This document shows positions 24,281 to 33,581 of a stretch of 51,845 nucleotides of DNA, piece by piece. Under the pieces are notes generated by a model. That model worked only from the letters and a program-made list of their open reading frames with translations. It searched no databases and had not been told where the DNA came from. The DNA comes from Cnuella takakiae. GTDB lineage: Bacteria; Bacteroidota; Bacteroidia; Chitinophagales; Chitinophagaceae. The translations under genes and the position numbers were made by a program. Where the stretch lies: NCBI RefSeq assembly GCF_001953305.1, contig NZ_MTFE01000010.1, positions 3,708,284 to 3,760,128 on the forward strand. The letters run 5' to 3'. Position 1 is the first letter of the stretch. Each line of letters starts with the position of its first letter.

Positions 24281-26311
24281 TCAACGTACAATTATAATTT
24301 GCCTGCTGACAACAAAAGCACTTTCCCGCACCACAAGTATATAAGTTGCAGGTGGAAGTGTTTCTACAGGCACCAGTAGTTGGCGGTTTGCAACCTGGTT
24401 GAAACGCATTTGCCTGCGCAATGCACCCGACCTATCCAAAACCTGCACGGTTACAGGGTGCACGGGGCTCCAGTTTAGCGTTACGCGAGCAGTGCCCATA
24501 ACAGGATTGGGTGCAATATTCATGGACCTGGATGCAGAGGTGTCTGCCTGGATGTGCATGGTGGCAACAGGTAAATTCGTCACTGAATCAAGTGCCAGGT
24601 GATCTACATTAGGACCACTGGCGCCACTGGCAATAAGCCTGATATTGTTGGTGCCCGCCACCAAACTGACAGGTATGTCACTATAACCCCAGTTGTTGAA
24701 ACTTCCCGTTGTGGGAAAATCAAGTGCAGCGGTAAGAACCGAATCATTCAAGGTAAGCTGCATGGGCCTGTTGGCCTTGCTGCCATTGGCATACCGGAAC
24801 TTAAGCACCACGGATCTTGCCTCCGGTACATCAATCGTCCATTCAATAAAATCTTCCGTAGGATGTTGGTAATCCACATACCCGCTACTGGTATAACCGG
24901 GATGGAGTGTGTCAAGAATAGCTCCGGATCGTACGGCACTTTCGGCTTCCAGTATATCATTGCTCACTTTTACTGAAATGCAGTAAGAAGCACTGGTAAA
25001 ACCTTCCCCTGTTACATCCAGGCTGGCCTGGTATTCACCCGGTTCCAGATTGGCAGCATCAATGGTATAGCCAATATCAACGCCATTTACAACAGCTACC
25101 CCATTTGCACCTTTAGTTGGCTTTAGCCAGGTAGCAGTGGAACTGACCGTATATGCAGTACTGCTGTCAGCAGTAAACAAAAGCGTTTGTCCTTGCGCCA
25201 CACTACCCTTGAGTAAATTATAGGAACCACAGCCTGCCGGTAGCAAAAACCGGTAGTTGGGATTACGTGCAATGCTTTGGGTAAAAATGGCCTTTCGGGG
25301 CCTGCGGCTGGATCCTTCTCCCCCATGCGAAAACAATAAAGCACTGCCTATCACTTTAGCCGCTGGTCCTTCGTAGGCGCTGGGTAATTGCAGGGTACTA
25401 TCGTTGTACCAACCACCAGCACCATTGTTGGCTGAAGGGTCGAAAACCGTGGCAAGTTTTGTATTGATGCTTCCTTCCACTTGCCCTCCCAGCACATAAA
25501 TTTTTCCATCCACGGCAAAACTGCTGCCCTCCACATGCGAGCGGGCCTGGGGCATATCGGGCAACCGTTGCCAGCTGTCGGTAGCGGGATCGTACACATG
25601 GCTCCAGCGTTTGTCCTGCCCACCCCGGCAGTCATGCCCTGTTTGCCCGCCAATAGCATAAATTTTACCGTTCAAGATAACCGTCCCGAAATGGTTACGC
25701 TTTAAAGGCATCGGTGCCTTTTCATTTTTCCATGGTGCTGGCGCACCTGGATTGGCAAGCCAGGCATCCACATCAAGTGTTAAGTGGTAGGTGCTCTGGT
25801 CGGCATCACAGGCAGTTGCTACAAACCCGCCAAAAACATGCAGGGTGCGCCCTAAAAACACCGCACCCCCGGCTCCCCACAACAGTGGATTTCCAGTTGC
25901 CGGATCAAGGATGGAAGGACCCTGGCTCCAGCTATCCGTGCTGATATCATAGATCCAGATTTCATTTGTCAGCGGGCCTGGGTGGTTGCCCCGCCGGCCA
26001 CCTATATGCCACACCCGGCTGTCTAGTCGCGCCACACCTTGGTGGGTGACGGCTTTGCCATCGGGTATACTTTGCAAAAGCTTCCATTCGTCCAGTACCG
26101 GGTCGTACACTTCCGAATTGGTAGCAGGCTCCAGCTCCGGGGTACCGAAACCCATGAAGACATAATACTTGCCTTCGTAAACCACTGAACTTGCTTCGGA
26201 ACGTGTTTGCAGTGCGTTGGCACTTCGTTTCCACTGGGCAGTTGTGCTTTGCGTAACAGATACAAAGAAAAAGGCCATTAGGACCTGTAAGGGGTAGCGA
26301 TTGTATTTCAT
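24281..26311 (-). CDS. Secreted kelch-repeat protein with carbohydrate-binding module and T9SS sorting domain
   Basis: A 676-residue protein from the ATG at 26311. The signal peptide ends near TTAQ. Residues about 35-330 hold five or six kelch blades (motifs like VWHIGGRRG, LHVFGGF, IYAIGGQTG, IYVLGGQ), i.e. a beta-propeller. A middle beta domain is followed by a CBM6/CBM35-like module (about 455-590: EAESAVRSGA, GYVDYQHPTEDFIEW, FRYANGS, NNIRLIASG, VDHLALD). The last 80 residues look like a type A T9SS sorting domain (IAPNPVMGTARVTLNW to a final TYILVVRES and Val-Val-Ser-Arg-Gln-Ile-Ile-Ile-Val-Arg), so the protein is expected on the cell surface or outside. It may bind polysaccharide; no enzyme domain is seen. 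An ATG at 26317 is a close alternative. Confidence 0.85.
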   Translation of the reverse strand: MKYNRYPLQVLMAFFFVSVTQSTTAQWKRSANALQTRSEASSVVYEGKYYVFMGFGTPELEPATNSEVYDPVLDEWKLLQSIPDGKAVTHQGVARLDSRVWHIGGRRGNHPGPLTNEIWIYDISTDSWSQGPSILDPATGNPLLWGAGGAVFLGRTLHVFGGFVATACDADQSTYHLTLDVDAWLANPGAPAPWKNEKAPMPLKRNHFGTVILNGKIYAIGGQTGHDCRGGQDKRWSHVYDPATDSWQRLPDMPQARSHVEGSSFAVDGKIYVLGGQVEGSINTKLATVFDPSANNGAGGWYNDSTLQLPSAYEGPAAKVIGSALLFSHGGEGSSRRPRKAIFTQSIARNPNYRFLLPAGCGSYNLLKGSVAQGQTLLFTADSSTAYTVSSTATWLKPTKGANGVAVVNGVDIGYTIDAANLEPGEYQASLDVTGEGFTSASYCISVKVSNDILEAESAVRSGAILDTLHPGYTSSGYVDYQHPTEDFIEWTIDVPEARSVVLKFRYANGSKANRPMQLTLNDSVLTAALDFPTTGSFNNWGYSDIPVSLVAGTNNIRLIASGASGPNVDHLALDSVTNLPVATMHIQADTSASRSMNIAPNPVMGTARVTLNWSPVHPVTVQVLDRSGALRRQMRFNQVANRQLLVPVETLPPATYILVVRESAFVVSRQIIIVR

Positions 26312-26419
26312 GTGCATATTTGTCTGGTTTGCTCCAGGTGGATGCACTGTTGGTGGTTGAATCGCTTTCGAGGGGGAGGGATTATATATTGAACTGAAAG
26401 TAAGTGAAATCTACCATTT

Positions 26420-26458
26420 AAAAGTTTTACCGGGACCTATTGCCCCGGTAAAACTTTT
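26420..26458 (-). terminator. Terminator of the 59-residue ORF
   Basis: Perfect 15-bp stem (26420-26434 with 26444-26458), 9-base loop, directly after the TAA at 26461-26463 on the minus strand. The downstream T-tract is weak, but the stem is long. Its position marks the end of a transcript and supports the small ORF as a real gene. Confidence 0.75.
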
Positions 26459-26460
26459 CT

Positions 26461-26640
26461 TTAAATACTATTCTCCTGCTTCTTTGTGGTGTTACGATCG
26501 GCACCGCCATTGCTGTCATCGCGTTCATGGCGTTTGCTGCCACCCGTTTGGTTATTGCTTTTGGCAGGTGCGCCTTTTTGCTTTTCCTGTCCCCTTACTT
26601 TTTGTTCCTGGCTGCTGCGGTTTTCTTTTTCACGGTTCAT
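26461..26640 (-). CDS. Small highly charged protein (59 residues)
   Basis: An uninterrupted 59-codon frame from ATG (26640) to TAA. The product begins MNREKENRSSQEQK and is almost wholly polar: many Lys, Arg, Glu, Gln, Asn, Ser and Gly, and no hydrophobic segment. It is therefore probably disordered and soluble, like some nucleic-acid-associated or stress-linked small proteins; that is an inference. It lies 56 bases downstream of the YqhA-family gene on the same strand and is followed immediately by a perfect 15-bp terminator hairpin, which suggests the pair is one transcript. I do not recognise a family. The composition is unlike the neighbours. Confidence 0.6.
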   Translation of the reverse strand: MNREKENRSSQEQKVRGQEKQKGAPAKSNNQTGGSKRHERDDSNGGADRNTTKKQENSI

Positions 26641-26696
26641 AGAAATGGTTTATGTTTTTGGGGTAAAAAACAATGCCAAAGCCACTGCCTTTACAT

Positions 26697-27185
26697 TTAC
26701 CCCATTTCTTTCCTGGAACTGTGGTGGTGCTTTTGTTTGAGCAGGAATAAACTGAGGGAAATGAGTAATATGGACCCGGGGAAAAGCAACAGTTCGGGAC
26801 CTGGATGCTGCCGGTTTTTATACAACTCCACAAAAAAAGCAATCAGCATGGTGGTCAGGATTGTTTTCCACAAAACCAGCTTTAATTCGGTAAAATCATC
26901 AAACCGCAGCCATGCGGTATGCTCCTGCATCCCGGCAATGCTTTTACCCAAAAACAACTGCACCAGGCCAATAGCCAGCACCAGGAACACCAAGGCTATC
27001 AGAAACACATCTACCGATTCCAGTAATGCCAGCATTGCCTCCTGCCGGTGGGCGGGATTAAAAAGCAAAAGGAAAGAATGGAACATGATGTAAAGCCCCA
27101 TGCCAATGAATACAATGGAAGCCAACACAATGCCCACCACCACAATACTGATCAATAGTTGTAAAAAATGCGTGTACAATTTCAT
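26697..27185 (-). CDS. YqhA-family (UPF0114) membrane protein
   Basis: A 162-residue protein from the ATG at 27185. It has about four membrane segments (LLISIVVVGIVLASIVFIG near the start; VDVFLIALVFLVLAIGLVQLF in the middle; IL-TTMLIAFFVELY; and LLLFPGSILLISLSLFLL near the end) and the family motif WLRFDDFTELKLVLWKTI. UPF0114 function is not established. The C-terminus is basic and His/Lys-rich. The upstream in-frame start at 27212 adds nine residues. It is probably co-transcribed with the small charged ORF that follows. Confidence 0.78.
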   Translation of the reverse strand: MKLYTHFLQLLISIVVVGIVLASIVFIGMGLYIMFHSFLLLFNPAHRQEAMLALLESVDVFLIALVFLVLAIGLVQLFLGKSIAGMQEHTAWLRFDDFTELKLVLWKTILTTMLIAFFVELYKNRQHPGPELLLFPGSILLISLSLFLLKQKHHHSSRKEMG

Positions 27186-27417
27186 GAACTTGTTTATTGA
27201 AGAATGGACCAATCAGCATGAGGGTACCATAAGCAAACAGGCCCCAATTGAGGGCCTTTAATTTTGCACTATACAATTCCTGCTCACCAACATTCTTAAG
27301 CTAGTTTTCAGGGCAACTGTTCCCTGGAGGTTTGTGCCCATTACTTATCAGGTTTTAACCAGTCGGTGGTGCAGAATTTTTGTTGGCGGGCTTCCGCTTC
27401 TACGTTACATCAAGCTG

Positions 27418-29301
27418 CTAATTGAGACCAGCAACTACCTGTACTGCTGCACGGTCCACCTGCACCAACTGATTGCCTTTGCGGCTGCCTACAGCAAAAG
27501 CAGCAGCCTCTTGCAAGCCCTTGTCGGGAGGATCAATGTTTTTGAAATTACCTACCACCTTTTTGCGTGCTGAATCTGCGGAGTAAATGGTTTTGCCTTC
27601 TTTGATGGTTTCAAGTACCTGCAACTTGAACAGTTGGGGTGCCGGTATCTTCAGTGGGTTCTTATCCAGGATCACCAAATCGGCAAGCTTGCCTGCTTTC
27701 AGGGTTCCCTTTTTGTTTTCTTCAAAATGCTGGTAGGCCGCATTTTTGGTAATTGCGCAAATTGCTTGGTAAGGGCTGATCTTTTCATCTGCGCCAATTA
27801 CCGCACCGGTGCGGCTGGTACGGTTCACCGCCGTTGCCATGATCATGATGCTGCTGGGCAAGCCCACAGGTGCATCGTGGTGCTCCGTGTACAGCATGCC
27901 TTTTTTGATGGCCGTTGCTGCAGGTGAAATGCGGTAAGCCCGTTCTTTCCCCAGGGTCTCATCGCGGTGCCAGTCGCCCCAGTAATAAGTATGCATACTG
28001 AAAAACGAAGGAATAATGCCCAGGGCTTTCATTTGGTCCAGTTGATCGTACCTGGCTGTTTGTGCATGGATCATTACCGGGCGGTAGTCGGCAGCACCAT
28101 TCTTCCGGATGGCCTTACTTACGCCATTGATCATCATTTCGGCTGCCGCGTCCCCATTGCAATGCACCAGCAAAGGCCATTTGTTGGCAAAGCTCAGATC
28201 GATCAGGGAATCGAGCTGTTGTTGCTTCAAGGTAGGATAACCCCGGTAACTGTGGGGCATGCCCGGAGGGGGCACCTTGTATGGCTGGGTGAGGTAAGCG
28301 GTTTTACCCTGAGGTGAGCCATCCTGAACAATTTTGACCCCGGCAATCCGCACATGTCCACTATAGGCGGTATCTATGCCATGGTCCAGCATGAATGCCC
28401 TTGCGGCAATCAGCACGGGATATATGGCAATATCAGCTTTTACTTTTCCCTGCTGGGCCAGTTTAAGCCAGGTTTTATAAATATTTGGCGAGGCGGCACC
28501 TTCCTGAATGGTGGTGAATCCAAATCGGGTGTAGGCATCAATACCGGATAGTGCAAGGTAATCGTTGGTGGCAGCATCGAGCTTTCCAACCAGTTCAAAC
28601 ATGATGGACATGGCAGCCGTTTCTTCCAAAACCCCATTGGGAGTTTTACCGTCCTTTTCCCTGCGAATAATGCCGCCTTCCGGGTCTGGTGTTTCGGCGG
28701 TGTAGTTTGCCAGTTCCAGTACCTTGTGGTTTACCGCTGCCAGGTGCCCCGATTGGTGCAGGAGCAACACAGGTACGGTTGTAGACACCTGGTCGAGTTC
28801 AGTTGCCGTGGGATGCCGTTTTTTTTTCAGTTGCGATTCGTCGTAGCCAAAGCCAACGATCCACGCCGGCGCTTTACCATTGATGGTATTGTCGGTATTC
28901 CATTTTTTAAGCACCCGAACAAGCACGGGAATGTCTGTTCCCTCACCATCGGGCGGGGGTAGCAGGTTGGCTGCCGCCTTCTGGAAACCCGCCCCGAAAG
29001 CATGACCATGCGCATCGATAAAGCCTGGCAAGAGGGTATGACCTTGCAGGTCAACCATCCGGTGGCCACTGCCCGCCATTTTCATGGCCTTCTCTTTCGA
29101 GCCCAGGTACAGGATCTTGCCATCTTTTATTGCGATGGCCTCAGCGTATTGTGGGGTATCGCCTTCCATGGTGAGGATATCGCCATTGTAATAAACGGCT
29201 GCCTGCACTGCCGCATTTGTTGTAAAACTTTTCACTTTCGTTTCATTGTTGTTACAGGCAAACAGCAGGCAGGCAGTTGCGCATAAAAGCAGGTATTTCA
29301 T
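27418..29301 (-). CDS. YtcJ-like amidohydrolase lipoprotein (Amidohydro_3)
   Basis: A 627-residue lipoprotein: LLFAC lipobox with Cys16 after a short signal sequence. The amidohydrolase domain has the metal motif PGFIDAHGH (His98, His100), LVHCNGD and MIHAQTAR in the barrel, and FSMHTYYWGDWH and TEHHDAP towards the C-terminus. This matches the Amidohydro_3/YtcJ family, whose members hydrolyse exocyclic amide or similar bonds; specific substrates are mostly unknown. Anchoring outside the cytoplasm is unusual for cytosolic amidohydrolases but common for this family in Bacteroidota. The AraC regulator encoded upstream on the same strand, 248 bases away, may control it. Confidence 0.88.
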   Translation of the reverse strand: MKYLLLCATACLLFACNNNETKVKSFTTNAAVQAAVYYNGDILTMEGDTPQYAEAIAIKDGKILYLGSKEKAMKMAGSGHRMVDLQGHTLLPGFIDAHGHAFGAGFQKAAANLLPPPDGEGTDIPVLVRVLKKWNTDNTINGKAPAWIVGFGYDESQLKKKRHPTATELDQVSTTVPVLLLHQSGHLAAVNHKVLELANYTAETPDPEGGIIRREKDGKTPNGVLEETAAMSIMFELVGKLDAATNDYLALSGIDAYTRFGFTTIQEGAASPNIYKTWLKLAQQGKVKADIAIYPVLIAARAFMLDHGIDTAYSGHVRIAGVKIVQDGSPQGKTAYLTQPYKVPPPGMPHSYRGYPTLKQQQLDSLIDLSFANKWPLLVHCNGDAAAEMMINGVSKAIRKNGAADYRPVMIHAQTARYDQLDQMKALGIIPSFFSMHTYYWGDWHRDETLGKERAYRISPAATAIKKGMLYTEHHDAPVGLPSSIMIMATAVNRTSRTGAVIGADEKISPYQAICAITKNAAYQHFEENKKGTLKAGKLADLVILDKNPLKIPAPQLFKLQVLETIKEGKTIYSADSARKKVVGNFKNIDPPDKGLQEAAAFAVGSRKGNQLVQVDRAAVQVVAGLN

Positions 29302-29549
29302 ATGCTTGGTTGATGTGTGGAAAAGGAAAGCCTCCTAACGGCTCTTGCAAACAGCCAGGAACTGGGCGCCCATTGAACTTTGCTATTGCTAAACACCAAG
29401 GCTGTATACCTAAATCAAAGTTTTACTTTCCACGAGATGCAACAGGAAATAGCAATTGCAAAACCAAATCATGGGAATCGGTGTAAAGAAAGGGTTGGAA
29501 CGAGTTGCAAGAAATATTTTAGTCCCGGAATTGTTGCATCTTATAATTA

Positions 29550-30782
29550 TCAACCTATTTGGGACAAGTCAATTGGCTTGGTCGGCAGTTTGCCAGCCTG
29601 TACCTGGCTGAAATAAACAGAAGGTGTTGTGCCCGTAACTTTTTTAAAGGCTTTTATAAAAGTGCTTCTTGAATTGAAACCGGATTCCATTGCAATGGCC
29701 TCCAGCGTATAATCCTGCCAGCGTTCCGAATCGCGGTGATTGATGATGTATTGTACGCGGTGCTGGTTAATAAAATCGTTATAGCTCATGCCATACTCGC
29801 GGTTGATTACAGCAGACAGGAAATGGGGTGGCACGCCACATCCCAATGCCAGGTCGCGAATGGGAAGTTTGTTGTTCAGGTAGGGTTGCTTTTCCTGTAC
29901 ATAGCTGTCCAGTTGCTTTTTAAACAGCTGCACCTTTTCGGGAGGCAAAGTGACCTTGGGCACCAGCTGTTCTGCCTGCGGGCTTTCCGTGCTGTTTTGT
30001 TCCACTGGCATAGCAGGAGCAGCATTTCCCCGAACACCATAAAGCACCTTGGGTTTAAACACAAGGGTAGCCGTAGACAGAAACAGGATGAGGGTGATGG
30101 GGACACTTACCAGGATGGAAATATGCTGCAGGGAATTCCGGAACAAGAGCACCAATAGCATAAAGCCATACAATACCCCAACAAAAGTGGTCAGCCATTT
30201 CAGCCACCACCACAATTCCCTATTTTCCTTCTGCCAACTGGGGTTGTGCTGTTTAAACCTGCGCAACAACTGCACATCGGCAACAACATAAACCGATCCC
30301 AGGGCCAGTTTTAGTAGTGGGTGCATCCAGGGTGCCAGCAATCCCTCGCGGTGTTGCACCCACCCGGCATTCTGCTGGTGTATCCAGTGGATATAAGCAG
30401 CCTTCTCCTGTGTCGGTTGCAGGTAAAAAGGCATAAGCTCGGCCAGGTGCAGCAGGGCAGGCAAAAAGTGAAGCCAGTCCCAGCGGCGGAATGCCAGCTC
30501 TTGCTTCAGGCTGGCACGTATGTACAAATAAAACATCGGTGCAACGAGGTAGTGGAAAGGCAGGGCCGTGCGCCAGAAATGCGGGTATTGTTCAAAAAAG
30601 CGGGGCACATAAGTGAGGCCGTTCAATACTACCGTATAGGCAAGCGTTAGTAAGGCAAATGCCAGTATCCGGTTGGCGTGTTTTTGCTCTTCGTTGATAA
30701 CTACAAGGATGTACACACATATAAGTCCCAGCAAGCCGCTGGCAAAGAAGAAGCCATACACAAACTGGTAAGCATTGATCAT
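29550..30782 (-). CDS. Membrane-anchored AraC-family regulator
   Basis: A 410-residue protein. The N-terminal 245 residues hold about seven hydrophobic segments (first at FVYGFFFASGLLGLICVYILVV). After a polar linker of about 60 residues, the C-terminus (about 300-400) is an AraC double helix-turn-helix: IRDLALGCGVPPHFLSAVIN and LEAIAMESGFNSRSTFIKAF, ending with the FKKVTGTTPSVYF signature. It should sense a signal in the membrane and bind DNA in the cytoplasm. Its target is unknown; the downstream amidohydrolase is the nearest candidate. It diverges from maeB with a 292-base spacer. Confidence 0.9.
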   Translation of the reverse strand: MINAYQFVYGFFFASGLLGLICVYILVVINEEQKHANRILAFALLTLAYTVVLNGLTYVPRFFEQYPHFWRTALPFHYLVAPMFYLYIRASLKQELAFRRWDWLHFLPALLHLAELMPFYLQPTQEKAAYIHWIHQQNAGWVQHREGLLAPWMHPLLKLALGSVYVVADVQLLRRFKQHNPSWQKENRELWWWLKWLTTFVGVLYGFMLLVLLFRNSLQHISILVSVPITLILFLSTATLVFKPKVLYGVRGNAAPAMPVEQNSTESPQAEQLVPKVTLPPEKVQLFKKQLDSYVQEKQPYLNNKLPIRDLALGCGVPPHFLSAVINREYGMSYNDFINQHRVQYIINHRDSERWQDYTLEAIAMESGFNSRSTFIKAFKKVTGTTPSVYFSQVQAGKLPTKPIDLSQIG

Positions 30783-31074
30783 GGCGCCGGTTCAGATTAT
30801 GAATTTTCAACAAATTAATAGGTGGAACCAAGAAAGAGAAACCGCAATGGCTACTACCTGTCTTTGGATAAATGAACAGCCAAAAAGCTCTTCTTTTAAA
30901 TAACCTTTAAATGAAGCCCGTAAAGGCCTGCGGGGCATGGGCAAAACCCCTGCTTCCCGCATTTCTCTGTACCTTGCGCCCTTATTTTTCAGCCACTTGC
31001 TTATTTGGAACAGGTTTCCGGGAAATGGCTGACCCCGGCAAAAACGATCGGTTCCGGTACGAATAATAACCAAT
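30783..31074. other. Divergent promoter region between the AraC gene and maeB
   Basis: 292 bases. A TACCTTGC element (30970-30977) is a near match to TAnnTTTG for maeB, about 100 bases before its ATG. I see no strong hairpin or convincing small gene. Confidence 0.4.
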
Positions 31075-33423
31075 ATGCAGAACGATCTACGGAAACAGGA
31101 AGCCCTTGATTACCATGCTAAAGGAAGGCCCGGAAAGATTGAAGTAGTGCCTACCAAAGAAGCTAAAACCCAGCGCGACCTTTCGCTGGCCTACTCCCCC
31201 GGCGTTGCCGAACCCTGTAAGGAAATCAAGGCCGACCCTGAAGCTGTTTATAAATACACCGCAAAGGGCAACCTGGTAGCGGTAATCTCTAATGGCACCG
31301 CGGTATTGGGACTGGGCGATATTGGCGCCGAAGCCTCCAAACCGGTAATGGAAGGGAAGGGCGTACTGTTCAAAATCTTTGCGGACATTGATGTGTTTGA
31401 TATTGAAATCAACGAAAAAGACCCGGAGAAGTTTGTTCAGATCGTAAAGGCTCTGGAACCAACGTTTGGCGGCATCAACCTCGAAGACATCAAGGCACCG
31501 GAGTGCTTTTATATTGAAAAAGCCCTGCGGGAGCAATGTTCTATCCCCGTGATGCACGACGACCAGCATGGCACGGCCATCATCTCTTCGGCAGCCCTGC
31601 TCAATGCCCTGCAAATACAGAAAAAAAAGATTGACAAGGTACGCTTTGTGGTAAACGGAGCCGGTGCTGCCGCAATGGCCTGTATTCAACTCTATGTTGC
31701 ATTGGGTGCACGCCCCGAGAACTTCTTTCTTTTTGATATCAATGGTCCCCTGCACCGGGGCCGCACAGACCTGGAAGAGTTCAAACGCAAGTTTGCCAAT
31801 GCCCCCGCCGACAGCAACCTGGAAAAGGCCCTGCGCAATGCCGATGTATTTGTGGGCCTGAGCGTAGGCAACGTGGTTACAGGCGATATGGTGAAAAGCA
31901 TGGCCAAGAACCCCATCGTTTTTGCCCTCGCCAACCCCGATCCGGAGATCTCTTATGAAATAGCCAAGGCCAGCCGCAATGATGTGATCATAGCTACCGG
32001 CCGCACCGATTTTGCCAACCAGGTGAACAACGTGCTGGGCTTCCCCTACATCTTCCGCGGAGCGCTTGATGTGCGGGCCCGCCAGATCAATGAAGCCATG
32101 AAACTGGCTGCGGTAAAGGCCTTGGCCGAACTGGCACAAACACCGGTACCCGATATCGTGAACATGGCCTATAACACCAAGACCATTTCTTTCGGCCCCG
32201 ACTATATCATTCCCAAACCGCTTGACCCACGACTGCTGGCAACGGTGGCGCCTGCTGTAGCCCGTGCCGCCATGGAAAGCGGGGTGGCGCAGCAACCCAT
32301 TACCAACTGGGACAGCTATGTTACGGAACTGAACAAGCGCCTGGGCCTCGACAACCAGGTGATGCGCGTTCTGGGTTCGAAGGCCCGCCGCGATCCCAAA
32401 CGGATTGTTTTTGCAGAAGCCGACAATGTGAAGATCCTGAAGGCGGCACAGATCGTGTTCGACGAGGGTGTGGGTTACCCCATCCTGTTGGGCAATGAAG
32501 AAAGGATCAGGGACCTGGCCGATGCAAATGGCATTGACATTGAAGGGCTGCCCATCTTTGACCCCAAGGGCGAGGCGATGAAAGAAAAGCGCATGCAGTA
32601 CAGCGAGCATTTCTTCAAAAAACGCCAGCGTAAAGGCATCAACTTTTACGAAAGCCAGAAAATGATGCGCGACCGCAACTATTTTGGCAGCATGATGGTG
32701 GAAATGGGCGATGCCGATGCAATGATTTCGGGCCTGACCAAGAATTACGCAGATACTATCCGTCCTGCTATCGAGGTAATTGGTACCGAAGAAGGTGTGA
32801 AGAAGATTGCGGGTATGTACCTGATGCTTTCCAAGCGGGGTCCCCTTTTTCTTGCCGACACCACCATCAACTTCAACCCTACCGCTGAAGAAATTGCAGA
32901 GATCACCATGCTGGCGGCACGCGAAGTAAGGGCCTTTAATATCCAGCCCCGTGTGGCCCTGCTCTCCTATTCCAACTTTGGCTCCAGCAAATCGCCCGAG
33001 GCACATATGATGGCAGAAGCTCGCCGCATCATCAAGGAGCGTATGCCTTCGCTGATCGTGGAAGGCGAAATGCAGGCTTCAGTGGCGTTCAACCAAGAAC
33101 TGATGAAGGAAAACTATCCCTTCAGCGAACTGGTGGACAAGGATGTAAACACCCTTATTTTCCCCAACCTGGCCTCCGGCAACATCACCTACAACATTTT
33201 GAAGGAGCTGGATGCCGCCGATGCCATTGGCCCGATTTTGTTGGGCTTGAAAAAGCCGGTACATATCCTGCAACTGGGTTCTTCGGTGCGCAGCATTGTA
33301 AACATGAGCACCATTGCCGTTGTAGATGCGCAAATCAAAAACCAGTCGGCAACCGATGAAGTGATCCGTCGTTCCCCCTGGTGGAAACGACTGAAGCGGA
33401 ACAAGCAATCGGTGAATGTATAG
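31075..33423 (+). CDS. maeB: NADP-dependent malic enzyme, MaeB type (malic enzyme-phosphotransacetylase fusion)
   Basis: A 782-residue fusion. The N-terminal part (about 1-430) is a malic enzyme: [11 protein letters not shown], the metal/substrate segment [13 protein letters not shown], the Rossmann motif [12 protein letters not shown] and the later [11 protein letters not shown] region. It oxidatively decarboxylates malate to pyruvate. The C-terminal part (about 435-770) resembles phosphate acetyl/butyryltransferase ([30 protein letters not shown]); in MaeB proteins this half is usually regulatory rather than catalytic. The enzyme supplies NADPH and pyruvate. Length is normal for the family. 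Single gene, divergent from the AraC gene. Confidence 0.95.
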   Translation: MQNDLRKQEALDYHAKGRPGKIEVVPTKEAKTQRDLSLAYSPGVAEPCKEIKADPEAVYKYTAKGNLVAVISNGTAVLGLGDIGAEASKPVMEGKGVLFKIFADIDVFDIEINEKDPEKFVQIVKALEPTFGGINLEDIKAPECFYIEKALREQCSIPVMHDDQHGTAIISSAALLNALQIQKKKIDKVRFVVNGAGAAAMACIQLYVALGARPENFFLFDINGPLHRGRTDLEEFKRKFANAPADSNLEKALRNADVFVGLSVGNVVTGDMVKSMAKNPIVFALANPDPEISYEIAKASRNDVIIATGRTDFANQVNNVLGFPYIFRGALDVRARQINEAMKLAAVKALAELAQTPVPDIVNMAYNTKTISFGPDYIIPKPLDPRLLATVAPAVARAAMESGVAQQPITNWDSYVTELNKRLGLDNQVMRVLGSKARRDPKRIVFAEADNVKILKAAQIVFDEGVGYPILLGNEERIRDLADANGIDIEGLPIFDPKGEAMKEKRMQYSEHFFKKRQRKGINFYESQKMMRDRNYFGSMMVEMGDADAMISGLTKNYADTIRPAIEVIGTEEGVKKIAGMYLMLSKRGPLFLADTTINFNPTAEEIAEITMLAAREVRAFNIQPRVALLSYSNFGSSKSPEAHMMAEARRIIKERMPSLIVEGEMQASVAFNQELMKENYPFSELVDKDVNTLIFPNLASGNITYNILKELDAADAIGPILLGLKKPVHILQLGSSVRSIVNMSTIAVVDAQIKNQSATDEVIRRSPWWKRLKRNKQSVNV

Positions 33424-33427
33424 GGAT

Positions 33428-33455
33428 GATGGACCATAGACGATGGACCATAGAC
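33428..33455. repeat. Tandem 14-bp repeat after maeB
   Basis: The unit GATGGACCATAGAC occurs twice in a row (33428-33441 and 33442-33455), followed by AATGGTCCA, the reverse of its core. It starts 5 bases after the maeB stop. Confidence 0.8.
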
Positions 33456-33554
33456 AATGGTCCACGAACGACCGGCAACAATCGTTATTCGGAGGCTTGA
33501 TGCATCTGCATGGAGCCTAAGATAGCGTACAAGGTGCCGGTCGTTCTATTTTAT

Positions 33555-33562
33555 TACTTTTG
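33555..33562 (+). promoter_or_regulatory. Candidate -7 box of the mlaE promoter
   Basis: TACTTTTG, an exact match to TAnnTTTG, 19 bases before the mlaE ATG. No TTG lies at the usual -33 distance. Confidence 0.4.
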
Positions 33563-33581
33563 GCCGTAACGTATAATTATT

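Noticed and set aside
27058-27276. 72-residue hydrophobic frame upstream of the YqhA-family gene
   Set aside because: Overlaps the YqhA start in another frame, has no conserved motif and reads into the gene as a low-quality tail; treated as chance.
31087-33006. Long open frame antisense to maeB
   Set aside because: Shadow of a conserved gene; no start context, domain or terminator on that strand.
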